Positions 8,347 through 16,778 of a stretch of DNA of 64,000 nucleotides are shown piece after piece. The notes beneath the pieces are model-generated. The model had not been told where the DNA came from. It searched no databases and was given only the letters and a program-made list of their open reading frames with translations. Source of the DNA: Paractinoplanes maris. Its GTDB lineage: Bacteria; Actinomycetota; Actinomycetes; Mycobacteriales; Micromonosporaceae. Both the position numbers and the translations under genes were made by a program. Position 1 is the first letter of the stretch; each line of letters begins with the position of its first letter. The stretch spans positions 338,407 to 402,406 of the forward strand of contig NZ_JALPVL010000010.1 in the NCBI RefSeq assembly GCF_023544465.1, in the 5' to 3' direction.

Positions 8347-9238
8347 GGTCGTCGCGGCCGTCCCGCAGCGCGTGGCCAAGCGGCCGCGCCTGCGGGGCAT
8401 CACCGCCCTGCTCGGCACGGTGCCGTTCTTCGCGTACGTGACGATCTTCCTGATCATCCCGACGCTGGTCGTGGTGCTCGGCGCGTTCGCCGGTAACGAG
8501 GGCGGTGTCAGCCTCGACAGCGTCAAGGCGCTCGGGAATTCCTACATCCTGGACGCCTTCGGCCGCAGCATCGCGCTCTCGGCCATCAGTGCGCTCGTCG
8601 GTGCGGTCCTGGGAGCCCTTCTGGCGTACGCCTTGGTGACCGCCAAGCCGGATGGCGTGCTGCGCCGGGTGGTGACCGCGGCGGCCGGCGTGCTCGCCCA
8701 GTTCGGCGGGGTCACCCTGGCGTTCGCCTTCCTGGCGACCATCGGCCTGTCCGGCTTCGTCACCGTCTGGCTGCAGGACACGTTCTCCATCAACCTGTAC
8801 GAGAACGGCGTGTGGCTGTTCGAGCTGCCGGGGCTGACGCTCGTCTACACGTACTTCCAGATCCCGCTGATGGTGATCGTCTTCCTGCCCGCCCTGGACG
8901 GCATCCGGCCCCAGTGGCGCGAGGCGACCGAGAGCCTGGGCGGCACCACCTGGCAATACTGGACCCGGGTGGCCGGGCCGCTGCTGGCCCCGGCGTTCCT
9001 GGGATCGGCGCTCCTGCTGTTCGCCAACAGCTTCTCCGCGTACGCCACCGCGGCCGCCCTGGTGAGCCAGGGGAGCCCGCTCGTGCCGTTGCAGATCCGC
9101 GGCGCCCTCACCAGTGAGGTGCTCCTGGGACAGCAGAACGTCGGCAAGGCGATGGCACTGGGCATGGTCGTCGTCGTGTCCGTCGTGATGACGCTGTACA
9201 CCCTGCTGCAGAAACGGACGTCCAAATGGCTGGGGTGA
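8339..9238 (+). CDS. ABC transporter permease 1
   Basis: A 299-residue inner-membrane permease with about six membrane segments and the EAA loop REATESLGGTTWQYWTRVAG facing the ATPase. The longest start is TTG at 8339, overlapping the binding-protein stop by 8 bp; an in-frame GTG at 8372 is an alternative that still leaves the first membrane helix intact. It belongs to the PotB/CysT-like permease group. It forms a heterodimer with the next gene product by analogy with the family. Confidence 0.88.
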   Translation: MAEVVAAVPQRVAKRPRLRGITALLGTVPFFAYVTIFLIIPTLVVVLGAFAGNEGGVSLDSVKALGNSYILDAFGRSIALSAISALVGAVLGALLAYALVTAKPDGVLRRVVTAAAGVLAQFGGVTLAFAFLATIGLSGFVTVWLQDTFSINLYENGVWLFELPGLTLVYTYFQIPLMVIVFLPALDGIRPQWREATESLGGTTWQYWTRVAGPLLAPAFLGSALLLFANSFSAYATAAALVSQGSPLVPLQIRGALTSEVLLGQQNVGKAMALGMVVVVSVVMTLYTLLQKRTSKWLG

Positions 9239-10080
9239 TCGCCCGCCGCGCGCGCAAGCAGCGCGTGTTCCGGTGGACGGTTCTGACCGTTCTCGGCGTC
9301 TTCTTCGTGCTGCCGCTGATCGCCATGGTCGAATTCTCGACGCGTGACTCGACGACGTGGCCGGCGCTGGTCGACTGGCCCGAGCTGAGCGAGCGCTATC
9401 CGGCGCTGGCCGAGGGCATCACGTCGTCGCTGTCGCAGGCGGCACTCACCGCCCTGCTGATGCTCTTCCTGCTCGTACCGACGGCCGTCTGGGTTCGTCT
9501 GCGGCTGCCGCGCCTGCGGCGCGTGATCGAGTTCCTGTGCCTGCTGCCGTTGACGATCCCGGCCATCGTGCTGGTCGTCGGGCTGGCGCCGGTCTACGCC
9601 TGGGTCACGTACTTCTTCGGCGGCTCGTCGCTGACGCTCGTCTTCGCGTACACGATCCTGGTCCTGCCGTACGCCTATCGCGCGATCGACGCCGGGCTGT
9701 CCGCGATCGACGTCCGGACGCTGGCCGAGGCCGCCCGCAGTCTGGGCGCCGGCTGGGGCACGGTGATGTGGCGGGTCGTGCTGCCCAACATCCGCTCGGC
9801 GGTGCTGTCGGCGGCGTTCCTGACGGTGGCGCTGGTCCTCGGCGAGTTCACCATCGCGTCGCTGCTCAACCGGACCAACCTGCAGGTCGCCATCAACTTC
9901 CTGGGCAAGAGCAGCGCGACCATGTCGGTGGCGGTGTCGCTGACCGCGCTGCTTCTCGCCTTCGTCCTGCTGCTCCTGCTGTCCCTGCTGGGCGGACGCC
10001 GTCGTTCTGCCACCGCCGTCGCCCCGGCGGCCCCCGCGGCGCCTGCCGCCTCTGTCGCTTCGAAGGAGCCTGCCGCATGA
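9226..10080 (+). CDS. ABC transporter permease 2
   Basis: A 284-residue second permease (PotC/CysW-like) with six membrane segments and the coupling loop AEAARSLGAGWGTVMWRVVLP. The start overlaps permease 1 by 13 bp. The C-terminus ends in an Ala/Pro-rich tail. With the preceding gene it forms the translocation pore of the importer. Confidence 0.88.
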   Translation: MAGVIARRARKQRVFRWTVLTVLGVFFVLPLIAMVEFSTRDSTTWPALVDWPELSERYPALAEGITSSLSQAALTALLMLFLLVPTAVWVRLRLPRLRRVIEFLCLLPLTIPAIVLVVGLAPVYAWVTYFFGGSSLTLVFAYTILVLPYAYRAIDAGLSAIDVRTLAEAARSLGAGWGTVMWRVVLPNIRSAVLSAAFLTVALVLGEFTIASLLNRTNLQVAINFLGKSSATMSVAVSLTALLLAFVLLLLLSLLGGRRRSATAVAPAAPAAPAASVASKEPAA

Positions 10081-11096
10081 CCGGCGTCGCCGTACAACTC
10101 CACGGGCTGCGCCGGACGTTCGGCACCGTGCACGCCCTCGACAACCTCGACCTGGCGATCGAGCCCGGCGAGTTCATCGCGCTGCTCGGCCCGTCCGGTT
10201 GCGGCAAGACGACGGCGCTGCGCGTGCTGGCCGGCCTCGAGGACGCCGACAGCGGCCGGGTCCTGGTCGGCGGCAAGGACGTGACCGCGCTGCCGGCCAA
10301 CCGGCGCGACATGGGCATGGTGTTCCAGGCGTACAGCTTGTTCCCGCACCTGACCGCGCTGGCCAACGTGTCGTTCGGGTTGTCGCTGCGCGGCCGGGGG
10401 AAATCGCTCGCCCGCGCCCAGGAGATGCTCGAGCTGGTCGGCATCGCCGCGTTCGCCGACCGTTACCCCCACCAGCTCTCCGGCGGTCAGCAGCAGCGGG
10501 TCGCGCTGGCCCGGGCACTCGCCATCGAGCCGAGCGTGCTGCTGCTCGACGAGCCGCTGTCGGCGCTCGACGCGAAGGTGCGGGTGCAGCTGCGCGACGA
10601 GATCCGCCGGATCCAGACCGAGGTCGGCACGACGACGCTGTTCGTCACGCACGACCAGGAGGAGGCGCTGGCGGTGGCCGACCGGGTGGGCGTGATGCGG
10701 GCCGGGAAGCTCGAGCAGCTGGCCGCGCCGGCCGACATCTACCTGACCCCGGCGACGCCGTTCGTGGCCGAGTTCGTCGGCCTGAGCAACCGCCTGCCCG
10801 GCACCGTCGTGGGCAACGAGGTCGAGGTGCTGGGCACCCGGCTCCCGCTGCTGTCGCCGTCCTCCACGGCGTCGGTCACTGCCCTCGTACGCCCGGAGTC
10901 CGTGCAGGTCACCCCGGAGACCGACGGCGAGGGACGGGTGCTGACGACCAGCTTCCTGGGCCCGATCAGCAAGGTCACGATCACGGTCGGCGACGTCCTG
11001 GTGGTCGCGCAGGTGGCCACCGACCGGCTCCCGTCGCTGACCCCGGGCACTCCCGTACGCGTATCGCTGCAGCCCGTCCCGGTCGCGCTCGCCTGA
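10077..11096 (+). CDS. ABC transporter ATPase (spermidine/Fe(III)/sulfate type)
   Basis: A 339-residue cytosolic ATPase energising the importer. Walker A GPSGCGKT (38-45), Q-loop VFQAYSLFPH, signature LSGGQQQR (134-141), Walker B with DEP at 158-160, and switch His in FVTHDQEEA are all intact. The C-terminal third (from about 245) is a TOBE regulatory domain. The ATG overlaps the preceding stop as ATGA and has AAGGAG 10 bp upstream. Long frames upstream in the same phase are shadows of permease 2. Confidence 0.93.
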   Translation: MTGVAVQLHGLRRTFGTVHALDNLDLAIEPGEFIALLGPSGCGKTTALRVLAGLEDADSGRVLVGGKDVTALPANRRDMGMVFQAYSLFPHLTALANVSFGLSLRGRGKSLARAQEMLELVGIAAFADRYPHQLSGGQQQRVALARALAIEPSVLLLDEPLSALDAKVRVQLRDEIRRIQTEVGTTTLFVTHDQEEALAVADRVGVMRAGKLEQLAAPADIYLTPATPFVAEFVGLSNRLPGTVVGNEVEVLGTRLPLLSPSSTASVTALVRPESVQVTPETDGEGRVLTTSFLGPISKVTITVGDVLVVAQVATDRLPSLTPGTPVRVSLQPVPVALA

Positions 11097-11100
11097 CCGC

Positions 11101-11134
11101 CGGCCGGTGTCGCGGTTTCCCGTGGCACCGGCCG
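11101..11134 (+). terminator. Hairpin after ABC importer operon
   Basis: CGGCCGGTG pairs with CACCGGCCG around a 16-base loop, starting 4 bp after the operon's last stop. It lacks a U tract. Terminator function is inferred. Confidence 0.45.
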
Positions 11135-11231
11135 CTCCCGGCCGCACCCGCCCGCTCCCGGCCGCATCCGCCCGTTCCCGGCCGCACCCGCCCGCTCCCG
11201 CCCGCTCCCGCCCGCACCCCGCCCGCACCCG
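11135..11231. repeat. 20-bp GC-rich tandem repeat
   Basis: Three near-identical 20-bp units (CTCCCGGCCGCACCCGCCCG; one base change in each of units 2 and 3) at 11135-11194, followed by shorter 10-bp derivatives to about 11231. It lies between the ABC operon hairpin and the LysM gene and encodes nothing apparent. Confidence 0.7.
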
Positions 11232-11306
11232 GCCGCGATTCTGAATGATGGGCAAGTTTCACGTTTCGCTGCGACACGCCCGGGTTGATTCGTACGGTCT
11301 GTACCC

Positions 11307-12122
11307 GTGCCGAACAGACTCCTAGCCGCCGCCCTGTCCGCCCTGCTGCTCGTGCCGTTCCTGGCACTCTCCCCGGCCGCGGCCACCCCACCGGCGAAGC
11401 GGGCCACCGCGGCCTGGCACGTGGTCCGCCCCAACGAGACCCTGAGCTACATCGGCGCCCGATACGGCGTGAGCGCCCAGAATCTGGCCAAGTGGAACCA
11501 GATCGCCCTCACCACCCCGATCCAGGTCGACGCCGTCCTGCGTCTCGACCCACCACCGGCCCTGCTGCCCCCGTTCCAGTCCAAGATCCTCCCGGTCACC
11601 GCCGGCGAGGTGAACTGGAAACCCGCCTCGGGCTGCCCGGTGATCCCCGGCAACCTGCGCAAGGTCTGGGTGTCCTACATCGACTTCACCGGCGCCTACC
11701 ACGTGGGCAGCGTCGTGGTCCGCTACGACGTGGCCCGCCGCGTCCAGCAGGTCTTCCGCATCCTCTACAACTGGCGCTTCCGCATCATGGCCATGGCCCC
11801 CATGAGGGTCAACATGCCCACCCAGACCAACATGGCTGTGGTGACCGCCGGCTACAACTGCCGCTCCGTCGGCGGCACCAAGGTCTGGTCCGAGCACGCC
11901 ACCGGCACCGCCATCGACATCAACCCGTTCCAGAACCCCATGCTGCGCGGCCGTTCCCTGTCCCCGGCCAACAGCGCCTTCTACCTCAACCGCAACCGCT
12001 ACCTGATCGGCATGATCCACCGCGAGGGCGCAGCCCGAGCCTTCCTCTGGAACGGCTTCCACTGGGGCGGCCGCTGGAACAGCCTGAAGGACTACATGCA
12101 CTTCAGCCTGACCAACCGTTGA
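11307..12122 (+). CDS. Secreted LysM and M15 D-Ala-D-Ala carboxypeptidase-like protein
   Basis: A 271-residue exported cell-wall enzyme. A signal peptide (hydrophobic LLAAALSALLLVPFLALSPAAA) precedes a LysM peptidoglycan-binding domain (about 37-81, WHVVRPNETLSYIGARYGVS...LAKWNQ) and a VanY-like M15 domain. Zinc ligands are His197 and Asp204 in SEHATGTAID and His265 in DYMHFS, as expected for D-alanyl-D-alanine carboxypeptidases of the M15C type. GTG at 11307 is used because the signal peptide begins there. It is likely monocistronic. Confidence 0.88.
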   Translation: MPNRLLAAALSALLLVPFLALSPAAATPPAKRATAAWHVVRPNETLSYIGARYGVSAQNLAKWNQIALTTPIQVDAVLRLDPPPALLPPFQSKILPVTAGEVNWKPASGCPVIPGNLRKVWVSYIDFTGAYHVGSVVVRYDVARRVQQVFRILYNWRFRIMAMAPMRVNMPTQTNMAVVTAGYNCRSVGGTKVWSEHATGTAIDINPFQNPMLRGRSLSPANSAFYLNRNRYLIGMIHREGAARAFLWNGFHWGGRWNSLKDYMHFSLTNR

Positions 12123-12195
12123 CCACCTGGCCATCTGTAGATCACCCGGCTCGCGGGGCCACGCTGGAACTGACCGGGGAAGCTGGGCTCGGTGT

Positions 12196-12501
12196 TCAGG
12201 GAGTCAGGTGGCGGGCGAAGACCACCGGGGCCGCCGGACCGGTGCCGAACTGGACGTGGCTGCCGCCGCTTGCCGCAACGGCTTCTTCCCAACCCGTAGG
12301 CGTCTCGATGCCGTCGTCGCCGAAACGGGCCATCAGGAATCCCAGGTCTCCTGGGCCGTCCACGATCAGAGTGGTGACGAGCGAGATCACGGACCACTCC
12401 GCGGCGAGTGACTCCGCAGGTGGTGAAACGGCGGCTCGGATCAGCGGCTTGCCGTCATGGAGTTCAAGACGGGCCGATTCGGCGGTCAGGAATGTGGACA
12501 T
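12196..12501 (-). CDS. Hypothetical protein, 101 residues
   Basis: A small acidic cytosolic protein (MSTFLTAESARLELHDGKPL...WSVISLVTTLIVDGPGDLGFLMARFGDDG...). Start at the ATG at 12501; a longer frame to 12561 adds an Arg-rich stretch typical of non-coding GC-rich sequence. No domain recognised. The gene lies in a stretch (12196-13610) of small orphan genes. Confidence 0.6.
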   Translation of the reverse strand: MSTFLTAESARLELHDGKPLIRAAVSPPAESLAAEWSVISLVTTLIVDGPGDLGFLMARFGDDGIETPTGWEEAVAASGGSHVQFGTGPAAPVVFARHLTP

Positions 12502-12829
12502 CGCAGGAGTATGCCAGCGGCATGACGCTCGCCTCCGGCGGGCAGGATCTTTGGCCTGCACCCGTGGATGGCCTCCGGCGGCCGGGGTTCCCGCCCCGGG
12601 CGCGGGCGGCTCCGTGATGCCTGCGGTAGCCGGCTCAGGTCGCGCTTCGGAGGCAACCAGGCCCTGCGGCTGCCTGGTCCAGGTCGGTCAGGCGCCGGGT
12701 GCTGCACCCGGCCAAGGCAGCCGTCGCGCTCCGAGGTGCTCAGATCGGCCGTGTCAGGAGGTCTTCGGCGTTTAGCGTGGAGCCGTGGCTGGACATGACG
12801 GCGGGCCTGCTCGGCGGCGGGTGAAGGTG
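12502..12829. other. Gene-poor intergenic stretch with two strong stem-loops
   Basis: No convincing coding frame is present; the open frames are Arg/Pro/Ala-rich shadows. Two perfect hairpins lie close together: ACCAGGC...GCCTGGT (12656-12678, 9-base loop) and CCGGGTG-CTG-CACCCGG (12695-12711). They may be a terminator pair or part of a structured RNA. No conserved riboswitch was recognised. Confidence 0.45.
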
Positions 12830-13198
12830 ATGGCGGATTACGGGGCATTCCCGCTGTGGGCTGTTCCCGGCGACCTGCCATCGCTGCCGCCGGGAGACTA
12901 TGTCTGGACTGCTGGGCGTCCGTCCGCTGATATGTCGTCGCCGGCGGTCGACTGGTGGGCAGGTGGGCTGGCGCCGGACGATCTGCCGTTGTCGGTCTCG
13001 TTGATCGCGGCGTTGCAGGACTGGGCGGACGAGCATGATCGCCTGTTGGGTCCGACGTTCGAGTGGCCATCCACAGAGGCGAAGGTTGCCTTCGTTGCCG
13101 ATGGACGTCAGCTCCTGGCCAGGGTTCGGGAGGAACTGGGACCCGGCTATGAGGTCGTGTACTTCGATGAGGTCACCGGCCGCGTGGAAGAAGAGTAG
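12830..13198 (+). CDS. Hypothetical protein, 122 residues
   Basis: A cytosolic protein with many Trp and acidic residues (MADYGAFPLWAVPGDLPSLP...AVDWWAGGLAPDDLPLSVSLIAALQDWADEHDRLLG...). The ATG at 12830 is preferred, with GAAGG 5 bp upstream; a GTG at 12785 is in frame. It resembles the small acidic proteins often found near polymorphic-toxin immunity genes in actinobacteria, but no immunity family can be named. Base composition is slightly less GC-rich than the surroundings. Confidence 0.6.
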   Translation: MADYGAFPLWAVPGDLPSLPPGDYVWTAGRPSADMSSPAVDWWAGGLAPDDLPLSVSLIAALQDWADEHDRLLGPTFEWPSTEAKVAFVADGRQLLARVREELGPGYEVVYFDEVTGRVEEE

Positions 13199-13253
13199 GC
13201 GGCGTCACCTGGAGCATGCTTCCGGAGTCGGTGGAGCTGACTGGCGACGGCTG

Positions 13254-13610
13254 CTACGGGCCGAAGTCGTACTCGAATTGCCAGGTGCTGGCGGCACCCG
13301 CCAAGACCAGAAGGACGCTCGTGGCGCCGGCCAAGGTTCCCAGAAGCAGCCAGAGCGCCCACGGCCGACTACGTCGCCTGGCGGTCAGCGCCAGGACAGC
13401 GAGGATGCTGAGCGGAATGATGATGAGCTCGGGCCGACCGTAGACGACATACGGGATGCTGGCCTCACTGCCTTCGGACCAGGTGAACCAGACGTCACGA
13501 GGCCACGCGAAGTAGACCAGTACGACCAGGTGTGGTGCTGCGCCGAGCAGGACGGCCAACCACCACCGACGAGGACGGGTCGACGACGACTGCCGTAGTG
13601 GATCCGACAT
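13254..13610 (-). CDS. Small membrane protein, unknown function
   Basis: A 118-residue protein with three predicted membrane segments (about 17-36, 60-78 and 85-105) and a positively charged N-terminus and middle loop (TARRRSRPW), so the N-terminus is probably cytoplasmic. No family recognised. Convergent with the gene ending at 13198. Confidence 0.65.
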   Translation of the reverse strand: MSDPLRQSSSTRPRRWWLAVLLGAAPHLVVLVYFAWPRDVWFTWSEGSEASIPYVVYGRPELIIIPLSILAVLALTARRRSRPWALWLLLGTLAGATSVLLVLAGAASTWQFEYDFGP

Positions 13611-13674
13611 CGTCTTACGCTAACCATCACGGAGCAGCCGTGAAGCGGAACGCGTGGGCTGCAACGGCATCGCC

Positions 13675-14772
13675 CTAGGAGACGTCGGCGTGGTCGAGGG
13701 GCGCTGACCACCCGGACAGGACCTCGGCGACGGTTACGGCGGTGGGGGGTTGTGGTTCCCGGGCCGGCGTACGCCCGAAGCGCGGGGCCGGCGCGGGCTG
13801 GGTGACACCGTCGACGTCGAGGAACGCGTGACGGGCCTGGTTGTGTGGGTGGGCCGGCGCCTCGGTGGGGGAGAGGACCGGCGCCACGCAGGCGTCCAGG
13901 CCGGTGAAGACCGCGGTCCACTCGTCGCGGGTGCGGGACGCGAAGCGTGCGGTGAAGCGCGCCCGCAGCTCCGGCCAGCCCGCCGCGTCGTACTGGTCGG
14001 GCAGCACTTCGCCGGTGAGGCCGAGACCGCCGAGCAGGGCCTGGTAGAAGGGCGGTTCGAGCGCCCCGACAGCCATGAACCCACCGTCGGCCGTCTCGTA
14101 CGTGTCGTAGAACGGCGCCCCACCGTCGAGCAGGTTGGCCCCGCGCCCGCCCGGCCACGCGCCGCCACCGATCATCCCGTGCAGGAAGGTCGTCAGCAGC
14201 GCCGACCCGTCCACCATGGCCGCGTCGACGACCTGCCCGCGCCCCGACCGCGAGCGTTCCAGCAGTGCCGCCAGCACACCGACCGCGAGCAGCATGCCCC
14301 CGCCGGCGAAGTCGCCCAGCAGGTTGATCGGCGCGTGCGGCCGTTGCCCGTCGCGGCCCAGCGGCTCCAGGGCCCCGGCCACGGCGATGTAGTCGATGTC
14401 GTGCCCGGCCCGCGCGGCCAGCGGCCCGTCCTGCCCCCAGCCGGTCATCCGCGCGTACACCAGCCGCGGGTTGATCCTCTCGCACTCGGCCGGGCCGAAG
14501 CCGAGGCGTTCGGCGACGCCCGGCCGGTAGCCCTCGACCAGCACGTCGGCCCGCGCGATCAGGCTCAGCAGCTCGGCCAGACCGGCCTGGGTCTTGAGGT
14601 CGACGACGACCGTGCGGCGGCCGCGATCGAGCGGGCCCGGTGGCAGGAGCGGGCCGCCGGGCCGGTCGACGCGCACCACGTCGGCGCCGAGGTCGGCCAG
14701 CATCATGCACCCGAACGGCCCGGGGGCCAGCCCGGCCAGCTCGACCACCCGGACGCCGGACAGCGCCGTCAT
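13675..14772 (-). CDS. mcr: Alpha-methylacyl-CoA racemase (CoA-transferase family III)
   Basis: A 365-residue cytosolic enzyme that epimerises 2-methylacyl-CoA esters, making branched chains accessible to S-specific acyl-CoA dehydrogenases. The residues known to act in the M. tuberculosis Mcr enzyme are all present in matching motifs: His124 (RAGHDIDY), Asp154 (LLGDFAGGGM) and Glu239 (GALEPPFY). The ATG overlaps the stop of the FadB-like gene upstream (ATGA), so it is the last gene of the beta-oxidation operon. A longer frame to 15048 is an artefact. Confidence 0.88.
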   Translation of the reverse strand: MTALSGVRVVELAGLAPGPFGCMMLADLGADVVRVDRPGGPLLPPGPLDRGRRTVVVDLKTQAGLAELLSLIARADVLVEGYRPGVAERLGFGPAECERINPRLVYARMTGWGQDGPLAARAGHDIDYIAVAGALEPLGRDGQRPHAPINLLGDFAGGGMLLAVGVLAALLERSRSGRGQVVDAAMVDGSALLTTFLHGMIGGGAWPGGRGANLLDGGAPFYDTYETADGGFMAVGALEPPFYQALLGGLGLTGEVLPDQYDAAGWPELRARFTARFASRTRDEWTAVFTGLDACVAPVLSPTEAPAHPHNQARHAFLDVDGVTQPAPAPRFGRTPAREPQPPTAVTVAEVLSGWSAPLDHADVS

Positions 14773-16778
14773 GCGGGCTCGAACCGTTTGCCGTAGCGCG
14801 CGGCCAGCACCGAGGCCCGCCCCCGGAAGTCGTCGTGCTGCCGGGCGAAGCGCAGCACCCCGCCCGTCCAGGCCGGGTAGCCGATGCCGAGGATCGAGCC
14901 GACGTTGCCGTCCTCCTCGGTGCGCAGCACCCCCTCGTCCAGGCAGGCCCGGGCGTCGAGGGCCTCGGCGAACAGGAACCGGTCCTGCAGGTCCTCGAAC
15001 GGCACGGCCCGGCCGTCGGCTGTGGCCAGCTCGGCCAGTCCCGGCCACAGGCCGGTGCGCTTGCCGTCCTCGTACGCGTAGAAGCCGCGCCCGGCCGCGC
15101 GGCCCGGCCGGTCGTGCTGGTCGACCATGGTGTCGACCAGGACGTGCGACGGCTGCTCGGTCAGGCCCTCGGCGGCCGCGTTCTGCCGGCGGATGCGCTG
15201 CACCAGCGAGAGACTGACCTCGTCGGCCAGCGCCAGGGGACCGGTCGGGTAGCCGGCCTGCAGCGCCGCGTGCTCGATCGACGCGGCCGGCACCCCCTCG
15301 GCGAGCATGCCGATCGCCTCGTCGATGAACTTGCCGATCACCCGGCTGGTGAAGAAGCCGCGCCCGTCGTTGACCACGATCGGCGTCTTGCCGATCCGCC
15401 GGGCCAGGTCGAACGCCCGGGCCACGGCCTCGTCCCCCGTCTGCTCACCGACGATGATCTCGAGCAGCGGCATCTTGCCCACCGGCGAGAAGAAGTGCAT
15501 GCCGACGAACGCCTCCGGACGGGAGACACCGGCGGCCAGACCGGTGATCGGCAGCGTGGACGTGTTCGACGCGATCAGCGCGCCCGGCGCGAGGACCGGT
15601 TCGAGCGAGGCGTAGACCTCCTGCTTCAACGCCGGGTCCTCGAACACGGCCTCGATGACGACGTCGCACCCGGCCAGGTCGGCCACGTCGGCCGTGGTGG
15701 TGATCCGCTCGTGCTGGGCCGCGCGGGCCGCCAGCTCGGGGGTCACGTCCTTGACCACCACGTCGAGGCCGGCCTTGGCGCAGGCCAGCGCGATGCCCGC
15801 GCCCATCATGCCCGCGCCCAGCACCGCCACCTTGCGGGCCGGCGACACCTCGACACTCGGGCGGGCGAGGCCGCCGTTGACCGCGCGCATGTCGAAGAAC
15901 AGCGCGCCGATCAGGTTTTTGGCGATCTGACCGGTGAGCAGGCTGATCAGGTGCCGCGTCTCGATGACCTGGGCCGTTTCGAAGTCGACCTGGGCGCCCT
16001 CGACCGCGGTGGCCAGGATCTTTTCCGGCGCGGGCAGCGAGGCGCCTTTGAGCTGCTGGCGCAGGGTGGCCGGGAAGGCCGGCAGCTGGGCCGCGAGCTT
16101 GGGGGAGGAGGGTGTGCCGCCGGGCATCCGGTAGCCCTCGCGGTCCCACGGCTGGGCCGCGTCCGGGTTGGCGGCGATCCACGCCCGGGCCCGCTCGGTC
16201 AGCGCGGAGGGCGTCGGCACGACCTCGTCGACCAGGCCGTTGTCGCGCGCGTCGGCCGGGCGCAGGCGCCGGCCGCTGAGCAGCCAGGTGGTGAGCGCCG
16301 GGGCCAGGCCGAGCATCCGGACCGTACGGGTCACGCCACCAGCCCCCGGCAGCAGGCCCAGCGTGACCTCGGGGAAGCCGAGCCGGGTGCCCGGCGCGTC
16401 GAGCGCGATGCGGTGATGGCAGGCCAGTGCCACCTCCAGACCGCCGCCCAGCGCGGCCCCGTTGATCGCGGCGACCACCGGCCGGCCGTAGGTCTCCAGG
16501 CGCCGGAAATCCCGCTTGATCGTCGATAGCAGCTCGAACAGCGCCGGCGCGTCGTCCCTGGTGGCGCGGGCCATCGAGGGCAGGTCACCACCGGCGAAGA
16601 ACGTCGTCTTGGCGCTGGTCACAATCACTCCGGTGACCTGCTCCCGCTCGGCTTCGAGCCGGTCGAGGGCCGCGGTCATGGCGGCCACGTAGGTGGCGTT
16701 CATGGTGTTCGCGCTCTGGGTGGGGTCGTCCAGGGTGAGGGTGACGACGCCGTCGCCGTCGCGCTCGTAGTTGATCAT
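14769..16778 (-). CDS. fadB: FadB-like enoyl-CoA hydratase / 3-hydroxyacyl-CoA dehydrogenase
   Basis: A 669-residue bifunctional beta-oxidation enzyme. The N-terminal crotonase domain has the oxyanion and catalytic segments GAALGGGLE with Glu115 and FPEVTLGLLPGAGG with Glu137. An NAD-binding Rossmann domain starts at 319 (LGAGMMGAG), with the catalytic His in GMHFFSPVGKMP, and is followed by two C-terminal dehydrogenase segments. It hydrates 2-enoyl-CoA and oxidises the 3-hydroxyacyl-CoA product, handing it to the thiolase encoded just upstream. The ATG at 16778 shares a base with the thiolase stop; the longer frame to 16826 is rejected. Confidence 0.93.
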   Translation of the reverse strand: MINYERDGDGVVTLTLDDPTQSANTMNATYVAAMTAALDRLEAEREQVTGVIVTSAKTTFFAGGDLPSMARATRDDAPALFELLSTIKRDFRRLETYGRPVVAAINGAALGGGLEVALACHHRIALDAPGTRLGFPEVTLGLLPGAGGVTRTVRMLGLAPALTTWLLSGRRLRPADARDNGLVDEVVPTPSALTERARAWIAANPDAAQPWDREGYRMPGGTPSSPKLAAQLPAFPATLRQQLKGASLPAPEKILATAVEGAQVDFETAQVIETRHLISLLTGQIAKNLIGALFFDMRAVNGGLARPSVEVSPARKVAVLGAGMMGAGIALACAKAGLDVVVKDVTPELAARAAQHERITTTADVADLAGCDVVIEAVFEDPALKQEVYASLEPVLAPGALIASNTSTLPITGLAAGVSRPEAFVGMHFFSPVGKMPLLEIIVGEQTGDEAVARAFDLARRIGKTPIVVNDGRGFFTSRVIGKFIDEAIGMLAEGVPAASIEHAALQAGYPTGPLALADEVSLSLVQRIRRQNAAAEGLTEQPSHVLVDTMVDQHDRPGRAAGRGFYAYEDGKRTGLWPGLAELATADGRAVPFEDLQDRFLFAEALDARACLDEGVLRTEEDGNVGSILGIGYPAWTGGVLRFARQHDDFRGRASVLAARYGKRFEPA

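Noticed and set aside
14640..16529. 629-residue plus-strand ORF opposite the FadB-like gene
   Set aside because: Shadow frame; the minus strand encodes an intact bifunctional enzyme.
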